From an uncultured Duncaniella sp. (lineage in GTDB: Bacteria > Bacteroidota > Bacteroidia > Bacteroidales > Muribaculaceae): a DNA stretch of 64,000 bases. Under the pieces are notes generated by a model, which searched no databases, was not told where the DNA came from, and worked only from the letters and a program-made list of their open reading frames with translations. A program made the position numbers and the translations under genes. Every line of letters begins with the position of its first letter. Positions within the stretch are counted from its first letter, which is position 1. Location: positions 464,970-528,969 of the forward strand of contig CAJUSW010000001.1 in assembly GCA_910589485.1 (NCBI GenBank), read 5' to 3'. Shown one piece after another: positions 42,472-50,902 of the stretch.

Positions 42472-43914
42472 ATGGAATCGATTCTAATAAAAGCCCTACA
42501 GTTTATTATAGCCCTCGCCTTCCTCGTGATCATCCACGAGTTCGGCCACTATATATTCGCCCGCATTTTCGGCATCAAGGTCGACAAATTCTATATGTTC
42601 TTCAACCCGCGGTTCAGCCTCCTGCGCTACGATCCGCGCACCAACAAGGTGGGTCTGCTCGTGAAGCAGGGCGATGAGGAGAAGAACACTCCCGACAAGG
42701 CCGCTTTCTCATTCTCGGTAGGCAAACCCCACCCCGCCACTGCCGACAACAGCGGCAAAACTTCATGGCGCGACACTATCTATGGCATCGGCTGGGTGCC
42801 TCTGGGTGGTTACTGCGCCATCAACGGTATGATCGACGAGACCAACCAGAAGATGAGCGACGAGGCCCAGCCTTGGGAATTCCGCACCAAGCCGGCATGG
42901 CAACGTCTGTTGGTGATGTTTGGTGGCGTGCTGTTCAATTTCATCCTGGCTATCCTCATCTATGCCGGCATTGCCGCCCACTGGGGAGCCAAATATATCC
43001 CCTTTGACGTGGCCACTGAGGGCTTCGACTTCGTTCCCGCCGCCCAGAAGGTAGGATTCCGCAACGGTGACATCCCCTTCATGGCCGACGGCGAAAAGCT
43101 CGATGCCGCCGACGGTGACTATATGCTCAAAATGGTCGAGGCCAAGAATGTGACCGTGATACGCAACCGTAAGGATACGGTCAACATCGCCATCCCCTCC
43201 GATTTCATATTCCGCCTCAACGACGACAAGGGCTTCATGGCCTACCGTCTGCCGGTCTACATCGACCGTCTTGTGCCCGGTGAATCTGCCGCCAAGGCCG
43301 GAATGATGGAAGGCGACCATATCATAGCTGTCGACACCATCCCCACCCCCTCGTTCACCGAGCTGACACCCGCCCTGCTCGCCAATGCAGGCAAGGAGGT
43401 GACTCTCACCGTGGAGCGCGACGGCAAAAACGTAACTCTCGCCGTTACCCCCAACGAGTATGGCAAGCTCGGCTTCCAGCTCCGCCCCATCACCGCCGTC
43501 TATCCCCCTGTGACCGTGGAGTATGGCTTCTTCGAATCATTCCCCAAGGGTTGGGAGATCGGCACATCCACCCTCGGCAACTATGTGGGCTCCATGAAGC
43601 ATGTGTTCACATCGGAGGGCGCACAGAGCCTCGGAGGCTTCGGCACCATAGCCAACATGTTCTCCGAGCGCTGGAACTGGCTCTCGTTTTGGGAGATCAC
43701 AGCATTCCTCTCCGTGGCCTTAGCCTTCATGAACATCATCCCCATCCCCGGACTCGACGGCGGACACATCATGTTCCTGCTGTGGGAAGTAGTTACCCGC
43801 CGTAAGGTGCCTGAAAACGTGCTCATCGCCGCCCAGTACGTAGGCATGGGCTTCCTCCTCCTGCTCCTCCTCTACGCCAACGGCAACGACATATTCCGTG
43901 CATTCTTCAAATAG
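42472..43914 (+). CDS. rseP: Site-2 protease RseP
   Basis: 480-residue inner-membrane metalloprotease. Zinc motif HEFGH (22-26) in the first membrane helix, second membrane site NIIPIPGLDGGH near residue 425, and two PDZ-like regions between (SAAKAGMMEGDHIIAVD is the clear one). It cleaves membrane-bound regulators such as anti-sigma factors; the FecR encoded at 60845 could be a substrate, but this is only a possibility. Overlaps nothing; the rlmI-like gene starts 3 bp after its stop. Confidence 0.95.
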   Translation: MESILIKALQFIIALAFLVIIHEFGHYIFARIFGIKVDKFYMFFNPRFSLLRYDPRTNKVGLLVKQGDEEKNTPDKAAFSFSVGKPHPATADNSGKTSWRDTIYGIGWVPLGGYCAINGMIDETNQKMSDEAQPWEFRTKPAWQRLLVMFGGVLFNFILAILIYAGIAAHWGAKYIPFDVATEGFDFVPAAQKVGFRNGDIPFMADGEKLDAADGDYMLKMVEAKNVTVIRNRKDTVNIAIPSDFIFRLNDDKGFMAYRLPVYIDRLVPGESAAKAGMMEGDHIIAVDTIPTPSFTELTPALLANAGKEVTLTVERDGKNVTLAVTPNEYGKLGFQLRPITAVYPPVTVEYGFFESFPKGWEIGTSTLGNYVGSMKHVFTSEGAQSLGGFGTIANMFSERWNWLSFWEITAFLSVALAFMNIIPIPGLDGGHIMFLLWEVVTRRKVPENVLIAAQYVGMGFLLLLLLYANGNDIFRAFFK

Positions 43915-43917
43915 ATC

Positions 43918-45111
43918 ATGACTATGCAACAGTATAACACTATAACCCTGAAGCGTGGCAAGGAGGAATCGCTCCTGCGCTTCCACCCCTGGGTGTTCTC
44001 GGGGGCGATAGCCAATCTGCCCAAAGAGATAGAGGAGGGCGACACCGTGCGTGTCGAGGCTTCCGACGGCAAACTCCTCGGAGTAGGTCACTACGAGATC
44101 GGCTCGATAGCCGTGCGTATGCTTGCCTCCGATGAGACAGAGATCAACGAGTCATTCTACCGCGAGCGTCTCGCCCAGGCATGGAGTCTGCGTGAACGCC
44201 TCGGACTGATACGACCCGACAACACAACCTTCCGCCTCGTGCATGGCGAGGGCGATTTCCTGCCCGGATGCGTGGTGGACGTTTACGGCAACACCGCCGT
44301 GCTCCAGGCCCATTCTCCCGGTATGCACTATGCCCGCCACATCATAGCCAAGGCCCTCACCGAGCTCGATGGCGCCGGCATAAAGAATGTCTACTATAAG
44401 TCGGAGACCACTCTCCCCTACAAGGCCCGCCTCGATCCCGTCAACGATTATATAATAGGCGGATTCGAGACCAACATCGCCGTTGAAAACGGACTGAAGT
44501 TCAATATCGACTGGCTCAAGGGACAGAAGACCGGATTCTTCGTGGACCAGCGCGACAACCGCTCCCTGCTCCAGCACTACAGCCGCGACGCAAGGGTGCT
44601 CAACATGTTCTGCTACACCGGCGGTTTCTCGGTATATGCCATGAGAGGCGGAGCCACTCAGGTCGATTCGGTAGACTCCTCGGCCAAAGCCGTAGCCCTC
44701 ACCGATGCCAACATCGAGCTCAACTTCCCCGGCGACACACGTCATAAATCCTATGCTCAGGACGCGTTCAAGTTCCTCGCCGACATGCCCGACGGAGCCT
44801 ACGACCTCATCATCCTCGACCCGCCGGCATTTGCCAAGCACCGTAGCGCCATAAAGAACGCCATGGTCGGCTACCGCCGCATCAATGCAGCCGCATTCCG
44901 CAAGATAGCCCCCGGAGGCATCCTCTTCACCTTCTCATGCTCCCAGGCCATCTCGCGCGAGCAGTTCCGCCTCGCCGTGTTCACCGCGGCCGCCCAGTCG
45001 GGACGCAAGGTGAGGATACTACATCAGCTCACCCAGCCGGCCGACCATCCCGTCAACATCTACCACCCCGAGGGCGAATACCTCAAGGGACTGGTGCTCG
45101 CGGTGGAATGA
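43918..45111 (+). CDS. Class I rRNA cytosine-C5 methyltransferase (RlmI-like)
   Basis: 397 residues. N-terminal PUA domain (TLKRGKEESLLRFHPWVFSGAI), then a SAM-dependent Rossmann domain: QKTGFFVDQRDNR, NMFCYTGGFSVYA (SAM loop), DPPAFAKH and the catalytic region FSCSQAIS. Matches the RlmI/RlmK group that methylates C1962 of 23S rRNA. Starts 3 bp after rseP and must be co-transcribed. Confidence 0.92.
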   Translation: MTMQQYNTITLKRGKEESLLRFHPWVFSGAIANLPKEIEEGDTVRVEASDGKLLGVGHYEIGSIAVRMLASDETEINESFYRERLAQAWSLRERLGLIRPDNTTFRLVHGEGDFLPGCVVDVYGNTAVLQAHSPGMHYARHIIAKALTELDGAGIKNVYYKSETTLPYKARLDPVNDYIIGGFETNIAVENGLKFNIDWLKGQKTGFFVDQRDNRSLLQHYSRDARVLNMFCYTGGFSVYAMRGGATQVDSVDSSAKAVALTDANIELNFPGDTRHKSYAQDAFKFLADMPDGAYDLIILDPPAFAKHRSAIKNAMVGYRRINAAAFRKIAPGGILFTFSCSQAISREQFRLAVFTAAAQSGRKVRILHQLTQPADHPVNIYHPEGEYLKGLVLAVE

Positions 45112-45178
45112 TCTCTCCGCAACGCTCCGATAGCGCGCAACAACCTATCATCCAATCAATATTCATCACATCACAGTA

Positions 45179-47206
45179 ATGCGATCAAAATTAATTCTCC
45201 CCGCCATGGCAGCATTAGCCATCACAGCATCATGCGGATCGGGCGCACAGAAGCCCGAAGCCGATGATTTCGACTACACAGCCGACCGCTTCGCCGACAT
45301 CGAAGTGCTCCGCTATCAGGTGCCCGACTTCGAGGAACTCACCCCCCAGCAGCGCATCTTCATCTACTATCTCACCGAGGCCGCCATCGCTGGCCGCGAC
45401 ATCCTGTGGGATCAGAACGGCAAGTACAACCTTGCCATCCGCGATCTCATCGAGGGGGTCTACACCAATTATAAAGGTGACAAGGAGGATCCCAACTTCA
45501 AGGCTCTCGAGACCTATCTGAAGCAGATCGAGTTTGCCAACGGCATCCACCATCACTACTCGATGGACAAGTTCACCCCCGGCTTCACCCAGGAATGGCT
45601 CACCGCCCAGGTGGCCCAACTCCCCGAGGGCACTGTGACCGACACCGAGATACTCATGCCCGTGATCTTCGATCCCACCGTGATGCCCAAGCGCGTCAAC
45701 CAGGCCGAGGGCCAGGATCTGATTCTCACATCAGCCAACAACCTCTATGAAGGCGTGAACCAGGCCGAGGTCGAGGACTATTTCAACGCCCGCAAGGACA
45801 CCACCGACCTCACTCCCATCTCATGGGGCCTCAACACCCGCGTGATCAAGGAGAACGGCAAGGTTGCAGAGCAGGTCTACAAGGTAGGCGGTCTCTACAC
45901 CCAGGCCATCGAGCGCATCGTGGAGAATCTTGAGAAGGCTCTACCCTACGCCGAGAACGACGCTCAGAAGGACATCGTGGAAAAACTCATCAAATACTAC
46001 CGCTCCGGCGACCTCAAGGACTTCGACGCCTACTCCATCGCATGGGCCGAGGATACCAAGAGCCAGGTGGATTTCGTGAACGGTTTCATTGAAGACTACG
46101 GCGATCCACTCGGCATGACAGGTGCTTACGAGTCGATCGTCAACTTCAAGAATCTCGATGCAAGCCATCGCACCGAGGTCATAGCCGGCAACGCCGAGTG
46201 GTTTGAGAACAATTCTCCCGTTGATCCCCGCTTCCGCAAGGACGAGGTTAAAGGCGTAAGCGCCAAGGTGATCACCGCCGCCATCCTCGCCGGCGACGCT
46301 TATCCCGCTACCCCCATCGGCATCAACCTCCCCAACTCCAACTGGATCCGCGCCGCTCACGGCTCCAAGTCAGTGACCCTCGAGAACATCACCGAGGCTT
46401 ACGACAAGGCAGCCCATGGCAATGGCTTCAACGAGGAGTTCGTGATCGATCAGGAGACTGCCGACCTCATGGACAAATACCTCTTCATCACCGACAACCT
46501 CCACACCGACCTCCACGAGTGCCTCGGCCACGCATCAGGCCGTCTGCTCCCCGGTGTTGATCCGGGCGCACTCAAAGCCCACGGCTCCACCCTCGAGGAG
46601 GCCCGCGCCGACCTGTTTGCCCTCTACTATCTCGCCGATCCCAAGCTCCTCGAACTGGGTCTGCTCGACAACCCCGAGGCTTACAAGGCTGAGTACTACA
46701 AATACATCCTCAACGGTCTCATGACCCAGCTCACCCGCATCGAGCCGGGCAAGGACGTGGAGGAGGCCCACATGCGCAACCGTCAGCTCATTGCCAAGTG
46801 GGTGTTTGAAAAGGGTCAGCCCGACAATGTGATCGAGCTTGTGAAGCGCGACGGCAAGACCTACATCAAGATCAACGACTACGCCAAGATGCGCGAACTC
46901 ATCGGTCAGCTCCTCGGCGAGGTACAGCGCATCAAGAGCGAGGGCGACTATGCCGCCGGTGCCGCTCTCGTTGAGAACTATGCCGTGAAGGTAGATCCCG
47001 AACTCCACAAGGAAGTGCTCGACCGTTATGCCAAGCTCGACATAGCCCCCTACAAGGGATTTGTCAATCCCATCTACACCCCCGTGACCGATGCCGACGG
47101 CAACATCACCGATGTCACCGTCACCTATGGCGAGGACTATCTGCCCCAGGTGCTCCGCTACTCGCGCGACTACCGCACCCTCCCCGCCTTCGCCACCGGC
47201 AAATAA
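45179..47206 (+). CDS. Dipeptidyl peptidase III (M49), lipoprotein
   Basis: 675 residues. The N-terminus (AALAITASCGSG) is a lipoprotein signal with Cys about 19. The M49 zinc motif HECLGH is at 446-451 and the second ligand motif EEARADLF near 475. It cleaves dipeptides from peptide N-termini and probably sits on a periplasm- or surface-facing membrane. Very GC-rich, strongly biased codons like metK, suggesting high expression. Confidence 0.93.
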   Translation: MRSKLILPAMAALAITASCGSGAQKPEADDFDYTADRFADIEVLRYQVPDFEELTPQQRIFIYYLTEAAIAGRDILWDQNGKYNLAIRDLIEGVYTNYKGDKEDPNFKALETYLKQIEFANGIHHHYSMDKFTPGFTQEWLTAQVAQLPEGTVTDTEILMPVIFDPTVMPKRVNQAEGQDLILTSANNLYEGVNQAEVEDYFNARKDTTDLTPISWGLNTRVIKENGKVAEQVYKVGGLYTQAIERIVENLEKALPYAENDAQKDIVEKLIKYYRSGDLKDFDAYSIAWAEDTKSQVDFVNGFIEDYGDPLGMTGAYESIVNFKNLDASHRTEVIAGNAEWFENNSPVDPRFRKDEVKGVSAKVITAAILAGDAYPATPIGINLPNSNWIRAAHGSKSVTLENITEAYDKAAHGNGFNEEFVIDQETADLMDKYLFITDNLHTDLHECLGHASGRLLPGVDPGALKAHGSTLEEARADLFALYYLADPKLLELGLLDNPEAYKAEYYKYILNGLMTQLTRIEPGKDVEEAHMRNRQLIAKWVFEKGQPDNVIELVKRDGKTYIKINDYAKMRELIGQLLGEVQRIKSEGDYAAGAALVENYAVKVDPELHKEVLDRYAKLDIAPYKGFVNPIYTPVTDADGNITDVTVTYGEDYLPQVLRYSRDYRTLPAFATGK

Positions 47207-47235
47207 TCATCACGCATAACACCTGATCCCCCATC

Positions 47236-47274
47236 ATCCGGGCCCGGCGATCCTCCTGATCCCCGGGCCCGGAT
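47236..47274 (+). terminator. Terminator after the DPP III gene
   Basis: Perfect 12-bp stem ATCCGGGCCCGG / CCGGGCCCGGAT. Confidence 0.75.
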
Positions 47275-47344
47275 TCCGTATATAATATTGTGCATGATAA
47301 CGACCAGGTTTAGGATATACCGGTAATACATTATTCATAATTTG

Positions 47345-47377
47345 TTTGTTATATAAATAATAAGTAGTTATCTTTGC
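47345..47377 (+). promoter_or_regulatory. Promoter of the MntA-HepT pair
   Basis: TTTG (47345-47348) and TATCTTTGC (47369-47377), 20 bp apart, 17 bp before the start codon. Confidence 0.6.
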
Positions 47378-47393
47378 AAAAACTCACCTCTAT

Positions 47394-47702
47394 ATGATCA
47401 ACGCCAGGCTATCTCATCTCATTCCTAAAATCAATAGATTTCTGTCAACCCAACCTGTTACAAAGGCTTGGATTTTCGGATCCTATTCCCGTGGGGAGGA
47501 GACTGCCGAGAGCGATCTTGACATATTGGTCTCTTATGATTATGACAAAAAAATAAGTCTTCTCACCGTAGGCCACATAATTACCGAACTTGAAAAACTG
47601 GTTGAGTGCCCGGTTGACCTCGTGTCAGAACGTGGACTTATGAACTTCGCACGACCAACAGTTATGCACGATAGAATCCTGATATATGAGAGAGGCAATT
47701 AG
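47394..47702 (+). CDS. mntA: MntA-type antitoxin nucleotidyltransferase
   Basis: 102-residue minimal nucleotidyltransferase. The catalytic motif is complete: IFGSYSRGEETAESDLDILV with Gly-Ser (29-30) and Asp 41 and 43; the third aspartate is in CPVDLV (about 75). MntA AMPylates the HEPN toxin encoded next and blocks it. It overlaps hepT by 17 bp. AT-rich compared with the DPP III and metK genes around it, so a recent arrival is likely. Unlike the MNT gene at 9157, its active site is intact. Confidence 0.9.
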   Translation: MINARLSHLIPKINRFLSTQPVTKAWIFGSYSRGEETAESDLDILVSYDYDKKISLLTVGHIITELEKLVECPVDLVSERGLMNFARPTVMHDRILIYERGN

Positions 47703-48063
47703 AGATCGGGAACGACTCATACACATGCTCGCGGCGATCAACCGTATTGATGCGTCTTTATCAAGGTGGGGAAAAGATATGTTTCTTCAGGACAAGACAT
47801 TTTTCTTTGGATTAGTAAAAAACGTTGAGATCATAGGAGAGGCAACATATAAACTCACAAAAGATTTCAAACAGTCCCATCAGGAACTCCCGTGGTCATA
47901 CATTGAAAAAATGCGCCATATACTTGTGCATGGCTACTACATGATAGAGGAAAGTTTTATATGGGAAACCATTGAATCCGATCTTCCGGGTATAAAACCA
48001 ATTATAGAGAAATACATCTCTGAACTTGAAAAATATCCCCCCGACTCATCTTCCATAATCTGA
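47686..48063 (+). CDS. hepT: HepT-type HEPN ribonuclease toxin
   Basis: 125-residue HEPN-domain protein. RHILVHGY (77-84) is the RX4HXY active-site motif of HepT toxins, which cleave RNA or tRNA. Preceding helix KNVEIIGEATYKL is typical. Translationally coupled to mntA (17-bp overlap). Complete, so the pair is probably a working type VII toxin-antitoxin module. Confidence 0.9.
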   Translation: MREAIRDRERLIHMLAAINRIDASLSRWGKDMFLQDKTFFFGLVKNVEIIGEATYKLTKDFKQSHQELPWSYIEKMRHILVHGYYMIEESFIWETIESDLPGIKPIIEKYISELEKYPPDSSSII

Positions 48064-48112
48064 TATTCCCCAATTTCCATGCGATTTTTTTCGCTATGTA
48101 GAGGAAAGTTCG

Positions 48113-48121
48113 TAACTTTGC
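48113..48121 (+). promoter_or_regulatory. Promoter -7 box of metK
   Basis: TAACTTTGC; transcription would start near 48127, just before the leader structure and about 215 nt before metK. Confidence 0.6.
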
Positions 48122-48130
48122 ACCGTCTTT

Positions 48131-48190
48131 AGGGACAAGAGGAAAAATTTGGCTGCTTGCAACCTCTTCAAAAATGCTAAAACTGCACTT
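48131..48190 (+). promoter_or_regulatory. SAM-II-like riboswitch in the metK leader
   Basis: Short pseudoknot-type leader. P1 is AAGAGG (48137-48142) with CCTCTT (48163-48168). The loop UUUGGC (48148-48153) can pair with GCUAAA (48176-48181) downstream, the H-type pseudoknot of SAM-II, whose 3' strand has a conserved GCUAAA. Also like SAM-II, CUUGCAA precedes the P1 3' strand. Position before the SAM synthetase gene supports the call. I could not run a covariance model. Confidence 0.55.
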
Positions 48191-48340
48191 TATAGAGTTT
48201 TATCGTAAACTGCACTTATCTTTTAGATACATCGTCACGCCAGAGGCCCTGACACGGCCGGGCGACCATGACGGAAGAATGTTGAAGCGGCCGCCCATCT
48301 ACTCCCGGGCACTGTTTCGATATTTTTTATTATACCATAT

Positions 48341-49663
48341 ATGAAGACTTATCTTTTCACCTCCGAGTCAGTATCGGAAGGACATCCCGACAAAGTTGCC
48401 GACCAGATCAGCGACGCAGTTCTCGACGAATTCCTCGCCCGCGACCCTCAGTCAAAGGTAGCTTGCGAGACCCTCGTCACCACCGGCCAGGTAGTGCTCG
48501 CCGGCGAGGTCAAGAGCAACGCCTACGTCGACCTCATGGAAGTAACCCGCCGTGTGATCAAGAACATCGGCTACGACCGTAGCGAACTGAAATTCGACGG
48601 CGAGGCATGTGGCGTGTTCTCGGCCCTGCACGAGCAGAGCGTCGACATCAACCGTGGCGTGGAGCGCGAGGAAGCCGAGAGCCAGGGAGCCGGCGACCAG
48701 GGTATGATGTTTGGCTACGCTTGCGATGAGACCCCCGACTATATGCCCCTCACCCTCGACCTCTCCCACCGACTCCTCCGCGAGTTGGCCGACATACGCC
48801 GTGAGGCCAAGGATATGACCTGGGAGAAGCGCGGACGCGTATTCACCTACCTGCGCCCCGACTCCAAGAGCCAGGTCACAGTGGAGTATGACGAGCACAA
48901 CCGCCCCCTGCGCGTCGACACCATCGTAATCTCCACCCAGCACGACGAATTCATCAAGCCCGCCGACTCCACCCCCGAAGCCCAGGCCGAGGCCGACCGC
49001 GCCATGCAAGCACGCATCGAGAAGGATGTGCGCGAGATACTCATACCCCGCGTCAAAGCACAGCTCCCCGCCGAAGTAGCCTCGCTCCTCGACGGCTACA
49101 AACTCCTGGTCAACCCCACCGGAAAATTCGTGATCGGTGGCCCCCACGGCGACACCGGACTCACCGGACGCAAGATCATCGTAGACACCTACGGAGGCCG
49201 TGGAGCCCACGGCGGAGGCGCCTTCTCGGGCAAAGACCCCAGCAAGGTTGACCGTTCGGCCGCTTATGCCGCCCGTCACATCGCCAAGAACCTCGTGGCT
49301 GCCGGAGTGGCCCGCGAAGTGCTCGTACAGGTTGCCTACGCCATCGGATGCGCCCAGCCCGTAAGCCTCTGCATCGACACCCACGGCACAGCCCTCATCC
49401 CCATGACCGACACCGAGATCGCCGAGAAGGTCCAGGCCATGAAGTGCTTCGACATGACCCCCTATGCTATCGAGAAACGCTTCAAGCTCCGCGAACCCAT
49501 CTACCGCGAGACCGCCAGCTACGGTCACCTCGGCCGTCAGCCCCAGGTGGTGACCAAGCATTTCCACTCCCGCTACGAGCCCGACTTCGAGAAAGAGGTC
49601 GAGCTGTTCACCTGGGAAAAACTCGATGCCGTCGACGAGGTTAAGAAGGTTTTCAATCTCTGA
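48341..49663 (+). CDS. metK: S-adenosylmethionine synthetase
   Basis: 440 residues. Makes SAM from methionine and ATP. Start [20 protein letters not shown], hexapeptide region [12 protein letters not shown], and P-loop-like [16 protein letters not shown] are intact. Slightly longer than E. coli MetK (384) through an insertion near residues 180-200, usual for Bacteroidota. Likely regulated by the SAM-binding leader. A strong terminator follows. Confidence 0.98.
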   Translation: MKTYLFTSESVSEGHPDKVADQISDAVLDEFLARDPQSKVACETLVTTGQVVLAGEVKSNAYVDLMEVTRRVIKNIGYDRSELKFDGEACGVFSALHEQSVDINRGVEREEAESQGAGDQGMMFGYACDETPDYMPLTLDLSHRLLRELADIRREAKDMTWEKRGRVFTYLRPDSKSQVTVEYDEHNRPLRVDTIVISTQHDEFIKPADSTPEAQAEADRAMQARIEKDVREILIPRVKAQLPAEVASLLDGYKLLVNPTGKFVIGGPHGDTGLTGRKIIVDTYGGRGAHGGGAFSGKDPSKVDRSAAYAARHIAKNLVAAGVAREVLVQVAYAIGCAQPVSLCIDTHGTALIPMTDTEIAEKVQAMKCFDMTPYAIEKRFKLREPIYRETASYGHLGRQPQVVTKHFHSRYEPDFEKEVELFTWEKLDAVDEVKKVFNL

Positions 49664-49678
49664 TTCACAGCAAATAGC

Positions 49679-49731
49679 AACGCCATCCTGTAGCAGACCG
49701 GCCACGACCCACGCCTCTACAGGATGGCGTT
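49679..49731 (+). terminator. Terminator after metK
   Basis: Perfect 15-bp stem AACGCCATCCTGTAG / CTACAGGATGGCGTT with a 23-nt loop. It contains the upstream ATG of the next frame, which argues for the later nitroreductase start. Confidence 0.75.
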
Positions 49732-49753
49732 TCACAAACTCAGTTTCACATAC

Positions 49754-50338
49754 ATGGAAACATTTTCAATCCTCAAATCTCTGCTTGAGGCCGACCGCTC
49801 CATACGTCGGTTTGATCACTCCCGCCCCATCGGTGACGACACCCTGCGCAAATTGGTCGACCTGACTCGCTACTGCGCATCGGGACGCAACCTCCAGCCC
49901 CTGCGTTACCGCATCGTCTCGACCGAGGCTGAGTGCGAAGCCCTCTACCCCTTGCTCGCATGGGCAGGATATTACAAAGACTGGGACGGCCCCGCACCCG
50001 CCGAACGCCCCACCGCCTACCTGGTGCAGTGCCTCGACACACAGCTCACCAACAACTGCCTGTGTGACGACGGCCTCCAGCTCCAAGTCATCACCCTCGG
50101 AGCCTCCGCTCTCGGCATAGGCGGATGCATCATCAAATCGTTCCGCAAAAATGAGCTGACCGAACGCCTCAGCCTCCCCTCCAACCTGGAACCCCTCTAC
50201 GTCCTCGCCCTCGGCTACCCCTCCGAGACCGCCCGCATCGTCCCCCTCCCTGCCGACGGCGACATCCGCTACTTCCGCGACAGCTCCGACATCCAGTCAG
50301 TCCCCAAACGCCCCCTCCCCGACCTCCTGATCGACTGA
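49754..50338 (+). CDS. Nitroreductase-family FMN protein
   Basis: 194 residues from ATG 49754. FMN-binding start RSIRRFD and ASGRNLQPLRYRI, the middle LQLQVITLGASALGIGGCI, and LYVLALGYPSE near the end match the NAD(P)H nitroreductase family. Substrate unknown. An in-frame ATG at 49724 lies inside the metK terminator stem and was rejected. Confidence 0.9.
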   Translation: METFSILKSLLEADRSIRRFDHSRPIGDDTLRKLVDLTRYCASGRNLQPLRYRIVSTEAECEALYPLLAWAGYYKDWDGPAPAERPTAYLVQCLDTQLTNNCLCDDGLQLQVITLGASALGIGGCIIKSFRKNELTERLSLPSNLEPLYVLALGYPSETARIVPLPADGDIRYFRDSSDIQSVPKRPLPDLLID

Positions 50339-50376
50339 TAAATGAGATTCACGCATGACCATATCCTATTTTTTAC

Positions 50377-50385
50377 TACTTTTGC
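50377..50385 (+). promoter_or_regulatory. Promoter -7 box of the PAS gene
   Basis: TACTTTTGC 20 bp before the start codon. Confidence 0.55.
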
Positions 50386-50405
50386 GTAAAAATATACCTT
50401 AAAAT

Positions 50406-50759
50406 ATGGAAGACTTCAAGACTGCTGTCCCCGACTGGGCTTGGGGAATGAATTGTGCCGTTACGGTAAGCGATGCCGAGTGCAACATACTATATATGAA
50501 CGCGCGCTCGCGCGAGACCTTTGCCAAGCACGGCGACCTCATCGGCAAAAACCTCCTCGACTACCACAACGAGCGGTCCATAGGGATCATACGCCACCTC
50601 CTCGCCACCGGTGGACAGAACTGCTACACCATCGAGAAAGGCGGCCTCCGCAAAATGATATTCCAGACAGCATGGCGTCGCGAGGACGACACCGTGGGCG
50701 GACTCGTGGAACTCTCCATGATCATCCCCGCTGACATGCCCCACTACATCCGCGACTGA
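50406..50759 (+). CDS. Stand-alone PAS-domain protein
   Basis: 117 residues, a single PAS fold: VTVSDAECNILYMNARSRETF, DLIGKNLLDYHNERS, then ENGG-like TIEKGGLRKMIFQ and VGGLVELSMIIP. No output domain, membrane helix or signal peptide. It may sense a ligand or redox state for a partner encoded elsewhere. Own promoter and terminator. Confidence 0.8.
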   Translation: MEDFKTAVPDWAWGMNCAVTVSDAECNILYMNARSRETFAKHGDLIGKNLLDYHNERSIGIIRHLLATGGQNCYTIEKGGLRKMIFQTAWRREDDTVGGLVELSMIIPADMPHYIRD

Positions 50760-50788
50760 TCCAACTGATTCTTAGCCTCAACCTACCG

Positions 50789-50837
50789 CACCGGACATGA
50801 TGTGTTGCAAAACATCATGCCCGGTGTTGGCGTTTTT
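50789..50837 (+). terminator. Terminator after the PAS gene
   Basis: CACCGGACATGATGT / ACATCATGCCCGGTG stem (one mismatch), 8-nt loop, then GTTGGCGTTTTT. Confidence 0.75.
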
Positions 50838-50849
50838 CACAAAAAGCGT

Positions 50850-50858
50850 TATTTTTGC
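50850..50858 (+). promoter_or_regulatory. Promoter -7 box of malQ
   Basis: TATTTTTGC 45 bp before ATG 50903. The upstream start of the frame (50855) lies inside it, so 50903 is preferred. Confidence 0.5.
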
Positions 50859-50902
50859 TGATTGATAATAATAAACATGTATTTCCATCATATATCATAC
50901 TT

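Noticed and set aside
48131..48190. SAM-I (S-box) riboswitch
   Set aside because: No kink-turn or P1-P4 junction; the short pseudoknot fits SAM-II better.
48452..49735. 427-codon open frame opposite metK
   Set aside because: Complement of metK with low-complexity Gly/Val/Leu composition; metK is certain.
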